The position numbers and the translations under genes are program-made. A DNA stretch of 64,000 nt, taken from contig NZ_JAPVRC010000003.1 of assembly GCF_030345335.1 (NCBI RefSeq), forward strand, positions 310,001 to 374,000. Reading direction: 5' to 3'. Below the pieces are notes generated by a model, which was not told where the DNA came from, did not search any database, and saw only the letters and a list, made by a program, of their open reading frames with translations. This stretch comes from Halobacillus campisalis. Its GTDB lineage: Bacteria > Bacillota > Bacilli > Bacillales > Halobacillaceae. This document shows positions 1-8,635 of this stretch, piece after piece (within the stretch, counting starts at the first letter, position 1; each line of letters begins with the position of its first letter).

Positions 1-1052
1 TACATGCGCAATACTTGCTTTAAATCCTGAAGCTTGCCTTTCGATAAAGGAATATTACTCTTATGATGATCATCAAGGATTAAACTGTAGCTGTTTCTCG
101 TCCACGTCATCACCTCTCGCACCTTCTGCAGGTTCACAATATACGAACGATGGCAGCGAAAGAACCCAAACGGCTCCAGCCGCTCCTCCAACTGCTGCAA
201 CGTAATCGCACACGGAAACACCCCGCCCTTCACATGCAGCTGCACCGTCCCATCCACACTTTCCACATAATCAATCTCCGTAGGATCAAAAAGAATCATC
301 TTCTCCTTCACCTTCGCCGGAATCCGCTCCAATTGAACCTGCGCACTAGATTCAGGATCCGGCAGGCTGTCCCCTTCCTGATCGGGCTGATCGCCCCCCG
401 CTCCCTCGTCCGGCTCCTGCACATCCATCTTCTTCAAACCCTCTTCATTCAAACGGTACACCTCATTCGTCAAAATGACCGCACTCTCCATATTGCTCGT
501 AATCACCAAAGCCGCCCCGCCTTCAGCCGTATGCTCATTGATCAACTCCCGCAAGAGGACCTTACTCTCCAAATCAATATTCTGATCAGGCTCCTCCAAA
601 ATCACAAGCTCCGGCTGATGAACAAGCGCCTTCACAAAAGACAACCGCCTCCGCTCCGAATAATTGAGCTGCTTAATACGCCGAGACTTCCCGCCCGGTA
701 GATTCACTTTATGTAATAACCCATTAATATCGGCTTTCCTGCCGTAAAGCTGCTGGAAAAACTGTAAGTACTCATAAGGAGTCAAGCGCTCATATACACC
801 CTCCTCATGACTCACCAGCCCAATACGATGGCTGTACCGCTTCCAGTCTTTAGGGTGAGACTGATCAAAGTAAGATATCCTGCCAGATCCCGCTTCTTCC
901 CCCGTTAGAACATGAAACAATACCCTACCCACTATGTGATCGCATTGGACGGCAGCCACCTGGTTTAGCTGGAAGTGAAAGGGACGAAACCATACTTTAT
1001 CACCTTCGACTTTTCCTACGTTTTCTATTTTGAGAACGGGTTTCTGGGACAT
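1..1052 (-). CDS. Degenerate ABC-ATPase fused to LytTR DNA-binding domain (partial)
   Basis: About 350 codons are visible and the C-terminal end runs off the left edge. The ATG at 1052 follows AAGGAGTG at good spacing. Residues about 5-205 have the length and layout of an ABC transporter ATPase, but the nucleotide-binding motifs are worn. The Walker A position reads CDHIVGRVLF instead of GxxGxGK[ST], the signature reads LNYSERRR, and the Walker B end is LVILEEPD. After an acidic linker, about residues 245-350 form a LytTR DNA-binding domain (DYVESVDGTVQLHV, then FFRCHRSYIVNL). I infer a transcription regulator that keeps the ABC fold without normal ATP hydrolysis, probably controlling a neighbouring transporter off the edge. 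A TAACAA-N6-TTGTTA palindrome lies over its likely start site. Confidence 0.75.
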   Translation of the reverse strand, partial: MSQKPVLKIENVGKVEGDKVWFRPFHFQLNQVAAVQCDHIVGRVLFHVLTGEEAGSGRISYFDQSHPKDWKRYSHRIGLVSHEEGVYERLTPYEYLQFFQQLYGRKADINGLLHKVNLPGGKSRRIKQLNYSERRRLSFVKALVHQPELVILEEPDQNIDLESKVLLRELINEHTAEGGAALVITSNMESAVILTNEVYRLNEEGLKKMDVQEPDEGAGGDQPDQEGDSLPDPESSAQVQLERIPAKVKEKMILFDPTEIDYVESVDGTVQLHVKGGVFPCAITLQQLEERLEPFGFFRCHRSYIVNLQKVREVMTWTRNSYSLILDDHHKSNIPLSKGKLQDLKQVLRM

Positions 1053-1092
1053 GGGCGGTCACTCCTTTTTGATTTGGGTTACCGAATATCGT

Positions 1093-1115
1093 TAACAACT
1101 TTCATTGTTATTATA
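1093..1115 (-). promoter_or_regulatory. Palindromic operator next to -10 box of the LytTR gene
   Basis: On the minus strand TATAAT (1110-1115) is followed directly by TAACAA-N6-TTGTTA (1093-1110), a perfect 6-bp inverted repeat over the expected transcription start. No strong -35 is visible. The placement suits a repressor, possibly self-regulation or a GntR-type factor. This is inference. Confidence 0.45.
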
Positions 1116-1144
1116 TACAGGGGAATTAAAAATTTCATTAAAAG

Positions 1145-1174
1145 AAGGGTTAAAACCTGTGTAAGGCTTTAACC
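1145..1174. other. Hairpin in the gap upstream of the LytTR gene
   Basis: AGGGTTAAA and TTTAACCCT pair around a 13-nt loop. On the minus strand the stem is followed by TCTTTT, so it could end a leftward transcript whose gene is now lost. Confidence 0.3.
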
Positions 1175-1412
1175 CTGAAAATTACTATGATAATTCTTTA
1201 ATCTTGAAAGAAAATATTATGGTTTATCTTTTGATGATTATACACTATTACTCTCCTTCATGATTACGCCACGACGGCCGCTTACATCATGCCGCCCATT
1301 CACTGTATTAAATAAATAATAGAAAATAATACGTAAAAACCCTTATGTAACCAATGTTCCAACTTTATGTTATTAGTATGAAATAAAATAGCATATATGT
1401 ATTAATAAAAAG

Positions 1413-1432
1413 AATCCAGTCAATATCCAGTC
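1413..1432. repeat. 20-bp direct repeat, left copy
   Basis: The sequence aatccagtcaatatccagtc occurs here and at 5292-5311 in the same orientation, and similarity continues a few bases to the right (NGAAGNAC). The two copies enclose phage-type and unknown genes, so they may be old attachment or duplication ends. Confidence 0.5.
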
Positions 1433-1603
1433 AGAAGTACGACCATACTTTCATTAAATCGCGACCTAAAACGACCTCCATTCTGATACAAAGTAGGTAA
1501 CTGCTTAGGGAAGTTTATGAGAATGTAATACTGAAGGCTATTTGAAAAATTTTACAACAATTGAGGGTGGGGTATTTATACTATACAAGTTATTCATTTC
1601 AAC

Positions 1604-1631
1604 CAAAAAAAAGCCCTTATCACAGGGCTTT
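1604..1631 (-). terminator. Terminator of the 58-residue gene
   Basis: AAGCCCT-N6-AGGGCTT, followed on the minus strand by a run of eight T. It ends leftward transcription coming from the small gene at 1966-2142. Confidence 0.65.
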
Positions 1632-1965
1632 CTATGTAAAAAAATTCACTTATACATTTTTGATTATTCTTATTTGCTTAAAGTATTCTTACGCATTTGG
1701 TTTTTATTTTGTGTTTTACCTTTCTTGAAAACGAGTTAATTACAAAATTTCCTTATTTTCACAGATTTATTATATCAAAAATTATACTTTTTAATATAAA
1801 TACAAGCCCCCCAACAGGATCAATACTCATTACACCTCATCTCCTTCAAAAGTCTAAATACGAAAAACCCATATTTTAGTAAATTTCATTATTATTTGAA
1901 GGATTTTTACATTATTTGATGAATTATATACTTTACAGGTAAAAAAGTCACTGATATTTCTCATA

Positions 1966-2142
1966 TCAAGAAACCTCAAATACTAAAGTCCCGTCTCTTC
2001 TAACATACACACCACCTATACAATAAGTTACTTTATCTAATTCGATAATACTTCCTGTGGAAAGGATGTTTTCACTACCTAAAATTTTAAACAGCTTGAA
2101 CTCCCCAATAAAACTTACATTACTGTAAACTTCACATGTCAT
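1966..2142 (-). CDS. Small unknown protein, 58 aa
   Basis: A short minus-strand frame starts at ATG 2142 behind AAGGTGGTG and ends at TGA 1966-1968. The product (MTCEVYSNVSFIGEFKLF... to ...LVFEVS) has alternating hydrophobic residues as in a small beta-rich protein and two cysteines. I recognise no family. A terminator follows about 330 bases downstream. It lies head to head with the 422-aa gene, with only 35 bases between the two start codons, so each promoter must lie inside the other gene. It may be a partner or inhibitor of that protein, which is inference only. Confidence 0.5.
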   Translation of the reverse strand: MTCEVYSNVSFIGEFKLFKILGSENILSTGSIIELDKVTYCIGGVYVRRDGTLVFEVS

Positions 2143-2177
2143 AATATTTCTTCACCACCTTATAAGGAGAGATGAAA

Positions 2178-3446
2178 ATGAGTACTGAAACTAATGATCA
2201 ACTCGAGAATTTAATGTTATTTTATCCATATCTAAAAAAAGGAGAAGTCGCCGATAAATTAACCTTTATGCAAAGGTTTTCTGATTTTAATGAGTTTTAT
2301 TCAAAAATTAGGGAAGAAAACGAAGATGATGAAACATCTCAGTTAGTTGCAAAAACGTTAAATCAAGGTTTGAATGAAAAAAAACTAAGTATCGAAGAAT
2401 TAGATGATCTATTATTTCTTCTGTTAGAAGACTCGTTATTTAACTCCTATATATTTGCTTTAGAACCAGATAACTTAGACACATCTAGCCCAGAAAAGGT
2501 AAATAGTCTTTTTAATTCCTGGGATTTACCGGAAAATAATGAACTACTAAATAATATAAATAGAGAGGGTTACTCTAAAGACTTTATAATTTGTGGTTAT
2601 AGATTGCAGAGTAACACACAAGACAAAAACAATATTGAATCAATTAGAATTTTAGTATTTGATAAAGCAACTGTGGAGTTAAGCGATAAAAATGGTGAAT
2701 CAAAAGAGTCAGTATACCCAACAATTATTGAAGTAGATTTTTCTAGAAGATTACTCCATATTAGATTAAAAGACGTGGATAATATTATTAACGCTGAGGA
2801 TAAAATTAGAACTATGTCTGGGCGTATTGAAAATACATTACGTTACATAGATTCCTTTACTCCTCATATAATTTATTCTAAATTTGAAAGGTTTAGGTCT
2901 TCCCTCTTCAAACTTGAAGAGAACCTTTTACAAGAAAAACGTGACCTAGCATTTAAAAAATTAAAAGAATTTGATAACGAAATTAATGAATTCTCTGAAA
3001 GTGTCACTCAAAAGTTCAACCCTCCAAGTGATATGGATATTTCCGTGAAAAAATATATATCAAATGGTGTTCTTTCTGTGATAGCTACCACGTTGAATGA
3101 TAGTACTGTTGGTGATGTGGTTGGAATAAAGTTCAGAAACAATCAGGAAGATGAAAGTGATAGAAAGTATGCGGAAATAACCATATCAGATAAAGGATTT
3201 AATTGTATTTCTACAAACAATCTATATTGGTTGAACTTGCCTGTTCTTCAAAATCGTAAAATGGTTGAATTCTTAAAGATTATAAAAAGCATGGAGACTG
3301 GTTTTGTGGTAGCAAATTTGGAATTCTCTATTGATACCGCGAACATTCGCTTATTACAAAGATCAAGCTATGAAAACGCAGAGCATAAAAAACCTACGCA
3401 AGAGAAATATGATGACTTTATAAATTATTTATGCGATTTTCTATGA
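2178..3446 (+). CDS. Unknown protein, 422 aa
   Basis: I do not recognise this family. AAGGAGAG lies 8 bases before the ATG at 2178 and only 2 before the ATG at 2172, so 2178 is the better start. The protein is soluble, with no signal peptide or membrane segment, and is acidic at the N-terminus. A Lys/Glu-rich helical stretch (about residues 235-285, around LEENLLQEKRDLAFKKLK) could form a coiled coil, followed by a mixed alpha/beta C-terminal half. Base composition is very AT-rich, as in its accessory neighbours. It shares the block between the two 20-bp repeats with a phage-type regulator and a membrane protein, so an accessory or defence role is possible but unproven. Confidence 0.75.
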   Translation: MSTETNDQLENLMLFYPYLKKGEVADKLTFMQRFSDFNEFYSKIREENEDDETSQLVAKTLNQGLNEKKLSIEELDDLLFLLLEDSLFNSYIFALEPDNLDTSSPEKVNSLFNSWDLPENNELLNNINREGYSKDFIICGYRLQSNTQDKNNIESIRILVFDKATVELSDKNGESKESVYPTIIEVDFSRRLLHIRLKDVDNIINAEDKIRTMSGRIENTLRYIDSFTPHIIYSKFERFRSSLFKLEENLLQEKRDLAFKKLKEFDNEINEFSESVTQKFNPPSDMDISVKKYISNGVLSVIATTLNDSTVGDVVGIKFRNNQEDESDRKYAEITISDKGFNCISTNNLYWLNLPVLQNRKMVEFLKIIKSMETGFVVANLEFSIDTANIRLLQRSSYENAEHKKPTQEKYDDFINYLCDFL

Positions 3447-3475
3447 ATAAAGAGGGGGATCCTCTCTTTATTTAT
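3446..3475. terminator. Bidirectional terminator between convergent genes
   Basis: AATAAAGAG and CTCTTTATT pair around ggggatcct, overlapping the stop codon of the 422-aa gene. It lies between convergent genes and can serve both strands, although the stem is AT-rich. Confidence 0.5.
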
Positions 3476-3496
3476 GGAAAATTTTATGGAAACAGT

Positions 3497-3955
3497 TTAC
3501 ACGGATTGTTTATTATGCCGCAATTTTTGTTTTTTATGTCCAGAGTGTCCAAAATGATCATTCTGTGCAAATTTATCCACAATGCTATCTTTAATTTTGT
3601 AGATATGACTCCTCGATAACCCCATATGTCGACAAACCGCAACCATACTCATACCGTCTAACAAACACTCCAGGACAGCCTTCTCTCTTTCCTCTTCAAT
3701 AATAGACATTCGCTCCTGGATGTATAGAACTTTTCTCTCAAGATTATAAATCCAAGTATGTTTCTTATCTCGACGGTTTACCTCACGAGCTACTGGATCT
3801 CCTATCTCCCCTTTAGCTTTTGGAAGAGTCGATTCGACCCCAGACTGAGCTACAATATTGGTACCTGCACCCTCAAGCAAATTTCTTTGTCTCTTAATCT
3901 CGTTGATCATCCAGTTGTAATCACGCAATACATTCTCAACCTGCTTTTTGTTCAT
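3497..3955 (-). CDS. Phage-type HTH regulator, ArpU/RinA-like
   Basis: 152 residues, starting at ATG 3955 behind AAGGGGCGAG. The N-terminal half is helical and charged. The C-terminal part has a sigma-region-4-like helix-turn-helix (about residues 95-130: CLLDGMSMVAVCRHMGLSRS, then HIYKIKD), typical of late-gene regulators in Firmicutes prophages. It ends with a short His/Lys-rich tail. No other structural or packaging phage genes are nearby, so it is probably a surviving piece of a decayed prophage. It may still bind DNA, but its natural targets seem to be gone. Confidence 0.65.
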   Translation of the reverse strand: MNKKQVENVLRDYNWMINEIKRQRNLLEGAGTNIVAQSGVESTLPKAKGEIGDPVAREVNRRDKKHTWIYNLERKVLYIQERMSIIEEEREKAVLECLLDGMSMVAVCRHMGLSRSHIYKIKDSIVDKFAQNDHFGHSGHKKQKLRHNKQSV

Positions 3956-4097
3956 CTTTAATCTCGCCCCTTCACATTAAGCTCACCTCACCATATATCT
4001 TCTCCGAGTGAGTAAATTCCTCGCTCCTGACCATTCATCCTTTCTATATATTACATTTCCACTTAATAATATAATTTTCCTTATTTCCTTCTGAGAC

Positions 4098-4150
4098 AAA
4101 TAAAATGAGGACACAAATCAAGAACGTAAAGCTCTCAATTTGTGTCCTCA
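4098..4150 (-). terminator. Terminator built into the end of the 262-aa gene
   Basis: GAGGACACAAAT pairs with ATTTGTGTCCTC (12 bp) and is followed on the minus strand by ATTTTATTT. The upstream arm encodes the last residues (EDTN) and stop codon of the membrane protein gene, so coding and termination overlap. Confidence 0.75.
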
Positions 4151-4923
4151 GGCTTCACTATCTCGGACAACTCTTGTTTTTCCGATGAGTCAGTATCTTT
4201 TGCACTATTGTCATTTGGATCAATATCTATTGAATAAATGATTTGGTCCATTAATTTCTCTTTGGAGATAATTTTTTTAATTTCAGAACTTATCGGATAT
4301 TTTTCATTACCAATCAGAACAAACTCTTTATTAATTGGGTAATGTATATACCAAACCCATTCCTTTTCTGTTTCAGGGCATTCTTCTTTAAAATAAAAAG
4401 CTTTAATTGTTGACCATTTAATTAAGCGAGCTCCTGGTTTCAACAAAACAGGCATAACTAAACCAAATGTCAGACAATAAGCCAGGGAATTCAAAATACT
4501 TAAGTTACTATCATTCTCGATATCTATTGGAGGAATTAGAGAAAGGAAAAACACTGCTAATGATAGTACTGATAACGCTACTAAAAAAACGTTAAGCCTG
4601 TATCTATCTTTTAGTGCTGGTTTTAATTCCGTAGAAAAAAGATAAATAACTAAACCTAATATCAGAACCACACTAATTATCGCTATCCAAAGATAGATTT
4701 TAATACTACTAGCTAAACCGTAAAATAACATAAACCATATAAATGTGAAGAAAGAGTGTTTAAGTATACTTAAGACAGACCTTTTCTCTTTCGAATACAG
4801 TTTTTCTTCTAGAGGATCAGCCGTTAAAGTAGAAATTGATGCAGATTTAAATATAATCACTATGACCATTAAAACATACGAGGGGATAGGTATAATTTCC
4901 AATATATCTTTTATTTCATTCAT
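4135..4923 (-). CDS. Unknown membrane protein, 262 aa
   Basis: I do not recognise the family. AGGAAGG precedes ATG 4923. Hydropathy by eye shows about five membrane segments: PSYVLMVIVIIFKS near residue 15, FFTFIWFMLFYGLA near 60, IYLWIAIISVVLILGLVIYL near 80, FLVALSVLSLAVFFLSLI near 115 and LAYCLTFGLVMPVLL near 145. A cytoplasmic-looking C-terminal domain of about 90 residues with an acidic tail follows. The gene starts 15 bases after the stop of a small broken frame (4938-5069), which suggests they were once translated together. It could be the membrane effector or anchor of a small accessory system, but nothing in the sequence proves this. Confidence 0.7.
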   Translation of the reverse strand: MNEIKDILEIIPIPSYVLMVIVIIFKSASISTLTADPLEEKLYSKEKRSVLSILKHSFFTFIWFMLFYGLASSIKIYLWIAIISVVLILGLVIYLFSTELKPALKDRYRLNVFLVALSVLSLAVFFLSLIPPIDIENDSNLSILNSLAYCLTFGLVMPVLLKPGARLIKWSTIKAFYFKEECPETEKEWVWYIHYPINKEFVLIGNEKYPISSEIKKIISKEKLMDQIIYSIDIDPNDNSAKDTDSSEKQELSEIVKPEDTN

Positions 4924-4937
4924 GTGAGCACACCTTC

Positions 4938-5069
4938 CTAAAACAATTCACCTTCTTCAAATTTGATTTTAGCAGTTTTTCCCTTAGATGTCTCAATTAT
5001 GGTAAATTCATGCTCTATTGCAACAGATACTTTTGCTTTTCCTTGTATCCCATCAAGCACACAGTGATC
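4938..5069 (-). pseudogene. C-terminal remnant of a small gene
   Basis: About 43 codons are open, from just after an in-frame TAA to the TAG at 4938-4940, without a good start. The readable end (GIQGKAKVSVAIEHEFTIIE, then TSKGKTAKIKFEEGELF) looks like a real beta-rich protein tail. I infer a truncated gene formerly in an operon with the 262-aa membrane protein. Confidence 0.45.
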
Positions 5070-5228
5070 TTATGAAGGGTGCACTAGTGTAACTGCTAAA
5101 CTAAGTGTAAAAAATAGAATTCTGAATATATTATTTCTGTAAGGTTAAATTTGTATTCGATAAAAATTATCCTCCCATAAATAAAATTAGATTTATATTA
5201 TCCCATAACAAAATTCATATAAAGAAGT

Positions 5229-5268
5229 AAAAAGCCTCTCAAAGTATATTAGACTTCTGAGAGGCTTT
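5229..5268 (-). terminator. Terminator downstream of the helicase-nuclease gene
   Basis: AAAGCCTCTCA and TGAGAGGCTTT form an 11-bp stem. T runs flank it in both directions, and on the minus strand TTTTTAC follows. It is the first terminator after the helicase gene stop at 5418. Confidence 0.7.
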
Positions 5269-5291
5269 TAGATTGAGACTTAGATATCAAA

Positions 5292-5311
5292 AATCCAGTC
5301 AATATCCAGTC
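5292..5311. repeat. 20-bp direct repeat, right copy
   Basis: Exact match to 1413-1432, in the same orientation. It lies between the terminator and the stop of the helicase gene. The 3.9-kb block between the copies has no integrase, so the repeat may be a scar. Confidence 0.5.
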
Positions 5312-5417
5312 GGAAGAACCAACTCAAACCGGCTATAAAACAACCCACACCTTTGAAGAAGTGCCTGGCTTCCACAGAGGCAAGAGACAACTCGCCGTCA
5401 AAACCCTTTGGAAATTA

Positions 5418-8156
5418 CTATTCTTTTATATTTAACAATTCATGCAGCTTCTTACGAAGAGCCTTTTCTTCCCCACTGCCTGTTGTTTTGAAGCGCTTAA
5501 TAGGGATGTTATATTTCTTCAGTATTTCATCTTTCATCTTGTCTCTATTTAACTGCTTTGGATTATTCTCATGAAACTCGTATCCATCTACTTCAACTAC
5601 TAATAGAGGCATCTTGTCCAGTTTATTGAATATAACAAAGTCGGTGTGAGTCAATTCATTCATGGCGTATTTTCGTTCTTCAGGTGTAAGCAACTCCGTA
5701 TCGTTTATTAGCATCTTTAAAGGCTGGTGGAGCACGCGGCCTAATTTTCTAAATTCATCGCAGTCTAATACATTTTCTATCACAATATTCATGAGGTTCT
5801 CAGACGTATGTTCAGATACTTTTTTACTTTTAGCCATTACTTCCAGTAACTTATCGGAATAACTACTGTATAAAAGATCGAATATTGAACGAATGTTACT
5901 GTTGATGATCTCGAAGTTATTGTATTTTATATAATTAACTAAACCTCCAATATTAGTTCCCCGCCACTCCTCGCTGTCTTTGGCAGCCACTATAATTAGT
6001 TTTTTTACCGCTCTTGAAACGGCAACATTGATAAGGTTTGGATCATCGACAAAGTCATTAACATTAACCTCATTAGAGACTGTGGAGAGTATAATCACAT
6101 CTTTTTCTCTACCTTGGTATTTATGAACGGTATCCACTTCACTATTTAAGGAGATGGCCCTATCTTGAATCCCCTTTACTTGTAATCGATAAGGAGCTGT
6201 TATTCCAACTGATTGATCACCTGTATTTAAATCCAGGCTCTCTACTACTTCATTATAAATAACATCAATCTGTCGGTGATTTATCATGCCCCGTGCATGG
6301 TTACCTTTAACGGTTTGAAATAAGGTTAACGGTTCGTCACTTTCTTCCTCTTCAGTTAAAATAATTAATTCATTATTGTAAAACTTTTGATTACAGAAAT
6401 TTATTATCTTAGGATGGCAGCGATAGTGCTCCTTTAACAAAGTTCTCGGGATGTCGTTGTACAAGCTTACAATTGATGACAATAAACTATGTTCCGCGTA
6501 ATTATATTCATGGTCAAGATTATATTTTTTATATATTTCACCTGTTAACTTCTTTTCCTCTTTAGATATCACGTTAGGTAATTGTTTAGAGTCTCCGACT
6601 ATTACTGCGTTTTTAGCACAAGACAAAGCAAGTGCCCCTGTTACCAAATCTACCTGAGAAGCTTCATCTATTAAAACATAATCAAATAGGTAATTACTTT
6701 TAGCACTGCTGAGTAACGAATGAGTCGTACTTAAAATTACAGGATATTCTTTTATAAAAGAATTGAAATTTTTCCATAGATCTTCTTTCTGAAAGACCCT
6801 TCTATTTTGGCTTAAAGCGTACTTTTGTGCTAAGTAACTTTTTAGTAATTTCATGGATTTCTCGCTATAATCCTGCATCTCATGTTCAAAATCAAACCGC
6901 TCTAATTCCTTAGTTAATAGCTTTATCTTTTTCTTTACTTCTTCCATTCTTGTTTTATAATATGTATCCTGCAAGTAAGAAACGACCTTTTCAGGTGAGG
7001 ATTTGTAGAATCCAAAATCATAAATTCCATACTTAAAGAAATTATGAATCTTCCCAATAAACTTGAAGTTTCTGTTTCTTAATTTATATTTGTAATCAAT
7101 TAATAAGTTTAAAATTCTGTCAGCATTTAGACGATATAGACTCTTCAGCGTAAGGTCAGAAGAATTATATTTCAAAGAATAGTCGGCAAAATATTTATAT
7201 TCGGTTTGAAGAGCTCTTAACTCTTGTTTTAGTAACGCTTGTTTGTTCTTCTTGTGAAGCATTTCATCTAATTTATGTTGTGATTCGTTCAACTGCGTTT
7301 TTAGTTCGTCATAATCATTATCATCTATAAGCCAGTTGCTCATATCAGGATAATCAGAAGTTTGATTTGTGAAGAAGGTTTCCTGATTTAGCTTATTGCC
7401 AAGAAATGCGGCTATAAAATCAAGATTATATTTCTCTAGCTTTTCTAAAACATTATTTGTAGCAGAATTATTATTCGATACTACGGCAACTGTTTTTCCA
7501 TTCATAATGGCATTTGCAATAATGTTTAATATGGTTTGAGTTTTCCCTGTTCCAGGTGGACCTTCTATAACACTTAACTGATCCGACATAGCTTTTTCAA
7601 CAGCAGATTTTTGACTAGAATTAAATCCAAAAGGAAATACGATTTCTCTCTCATTTTCTCGACTAGCAAATGGTTGCCTCTGCAAGTACTTCGCCAAAAC
7701 ACTACTAGAACTTACGGTGCCTAGCTTCTCATACTGTTTACTTAAGAAAGTTTTGTCCTCTTCATTTGGATTATAGTTGGCTATTTCTTTAAAGTATTCA
7801 AAACAGTTATGTGCATTTTGATTAGATAAACAATTCTTTTCAAACCTTATTTCATCCTTTGAATAGGTTTTTTTAAAACCATTGTTAAATATAACCCTTA
7901 CATATGTATCAAAATCTAAAATTTGGTTTATACCCGTAAGAGGATTATTGTTCTCGTACACCATAATATTTTTTAGGTCCTTTAAAATGGGGTCACAAAA
8001 AAACTTTATATTCTCTTCCTTGTAGCTATATACTTTAGAATTATTAAAATATCTTATTTTCCAGTGTTCATTGTCTTTTTCAAATAAATCAATTTGCTCA
8101 GTCTTATCCTTTTCTTTTACTAAGACCATGTATTTATTTACATCCAACCCACTCAT
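5418..8156 (-). CDS. SF1 helicase (UPF1/Dna2-like) with C-terminal nuclease-like domain
   Basis: 912 residues from ATG 8156. The frame is open to 8219, but the extra N-terminus has no ribosome site; AAAGG lies just before 8156. Helicase motifs are in order: Walker A GPPGTGKTQT near residue 202, LIDEASQVD (motif II), KEHYRCHP (motif IV region), VHKYQGREKDVII (motif V) and NVAVSRAVKKL (motif VI). A long charged region follows the Walker A half. The last about 120 residues (LLVVEVDGYEFHE with downstream Lys residues) resemble DUF2726 or Vsr-type PD-(D/E)XK nucleases. Family knowledge suggests ATP-driven nucleic-acid unwinding coupled to cleavage. Single proteins of this layout occur in defence islands, and the accessory setting fits, but the role is inference. 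Confidence 0.8.
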   Translation of the reverse strand: MSGLDVNKYMVLVKEKDKTEQIDLFEKDNEHWKIRYFNNSKVYSYKEENIKFFCDPILKDLKNIMVYENNNPLTGINQILDFDTYVRVIFNNGFKKTYSKDEIRFEKNCLSNQNAHNCFEYFKEIANYNPNEEDKTFLSKQYEKLGTVSSSSVLAKYLQRQPFASRENEREIVFPFGFNSSQKSAVEKAMSDQLSVIEGPPGTGKTQTILNIIANAIMNGKTVAVVSNNNSATNNVLEKLEKYNLDFIAAFLGNKLNQETFFTNQTSDYPDMSNWLIDDNDYDELKTQLNESQHKLDEMLHKKNKQALLKQELRALQTEYKYFADYSLKYNSSDLTLKSLYRLNADRILNLLIDYKYKLRNRNFKFIGKIHNFFKYGIYDFGFYKSSPEKVVSYLQDTYYKTRMEEVKKKIKLLTKELERFDFEHEMQDYSEKSMKLLKSYLAQKYALSQNRRVFQKEDLWKNFNSFIKEYPVILSTTHSLLSSAKSNYLFDYVLIDEASQVDLVTGALALSCAKNAVIVGDSKQLPNVISKEEKKLTGEIYKKYNLDHEYNYAEHSLLSSIVSLYNDIPRTLLKEHYRCHPKIINFCNQKFYNNELIILTEEEESDEPLTLFQTVKGNHARGMINHRQIDVIYNEVVESLDLNTGDQSVGITAPYRLQVKGIQDRAISLNSEVDTVHKYQGREKDVIILSTVSNEVNVNDFVDDPNLINVAVSRAVKKLIIVAAKDSEEWRGTNIGGLVNYIKYNNFEIINSNIRSIFDLLYSSYSDKLLEVMAKSKKVSEHTSENLMNIVIENVLDCDEFRKLGRVLHQPLKMLINDTELLTPEERKYAMNELTHTDFVIFNKLDKMPLLVVEVDGYEFHENNPKQLNRDKMKDEILKKYNIPIKRFKTTGSGEEKALRKKLHELLNIKE

Positions 8157-8219
8157 TCTCCCCTTTCTTTTTAACCACATCCAAATGCTTATATAGAATT
8201 TTAACACAATAAGACTCAT

Positions 8220-8555
8220 TCAAAAGATATACGTAAGTTCTTCAGTGCATGGATCTTCTGTTTACAAGTATTATTAAAACCATTGGATTATTTTCTTTAA
8301 GAGGATTGGCTCTTGTATAATGGATAAGGGTAACCATCTAATGAGGGTGATTTATGAGAAAAACAAAAATAAAAACTGCCAACCGAAAAGCTTTAGAGCG
8401 AAGTGGGCAGGCACTTTTACGGTGGGGGATAGGTTAAAAGAGATAACACAGTAATATCTGAATCAAAAAAGGTTATGTGAATAGTAATATAACCACCAAG
8501 CAAAGAACCAATAAGGACAAGTGCTGACTTCCGCTATTTTTCAAAGATGGACTTC
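8220..8555. other. Gap with a promoter-like box and a 27-codon frame
   Basis: On the plus strand TATAAT at 8316-8321 is followed by GAGGGTGAT and a 27-codon frame at 8354-8437 (MRKTKIKTANRKALERSGQ...). No -35 is clear and I recognise no product. It may be a remnant or a tiny gene. Nothing else is seen. Confidence 0.3.
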
Positions 8556-8589
8556 AGTAAAAGAACCCCTATAACTTAATTAGGGGTTC
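8556..8589 (-). terminator. Terminator of the BCCT/Fae operon
   Basis: GAACCCCTA and TAGGGGTTC pair around nine bases and are followed on the minus strand by TCTTTTAC. It lies 47 bases past the aldehyde dehydrogenase stop and ends the four-gene operon. Confidence 0.7.
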
Positions 8590-8635
8590 ACAAGATTGAA
8601 AAAGCTACACTTTTAATAAAGAACTATGGATATCC

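Larger units (their letters stand above)
1175..1965. other. Gap with decayed sequence, no supported gene
   Basis: Very AT-rich. Minus-strand sequence near 1245-1330 gives a short open stretch (VNGRHDVSGRRGV...) with no start, which looks like a coding remnant. The gap also holds the 20-bp direct repeat at 1413 and the terminator at 1604-1631. The open frames of 60-65 codons here have no ribosome site and I do not call them genes. Confidence 0.5.

Noticed and set aside
150-701. Plus-strand open frame of 183 codons at the left end
   Set aside because: It is antisense to the ABC/LytTR gene; composition (Arg/His/Leu/Pro) and lack of a ribosome site mark it as a shadow.
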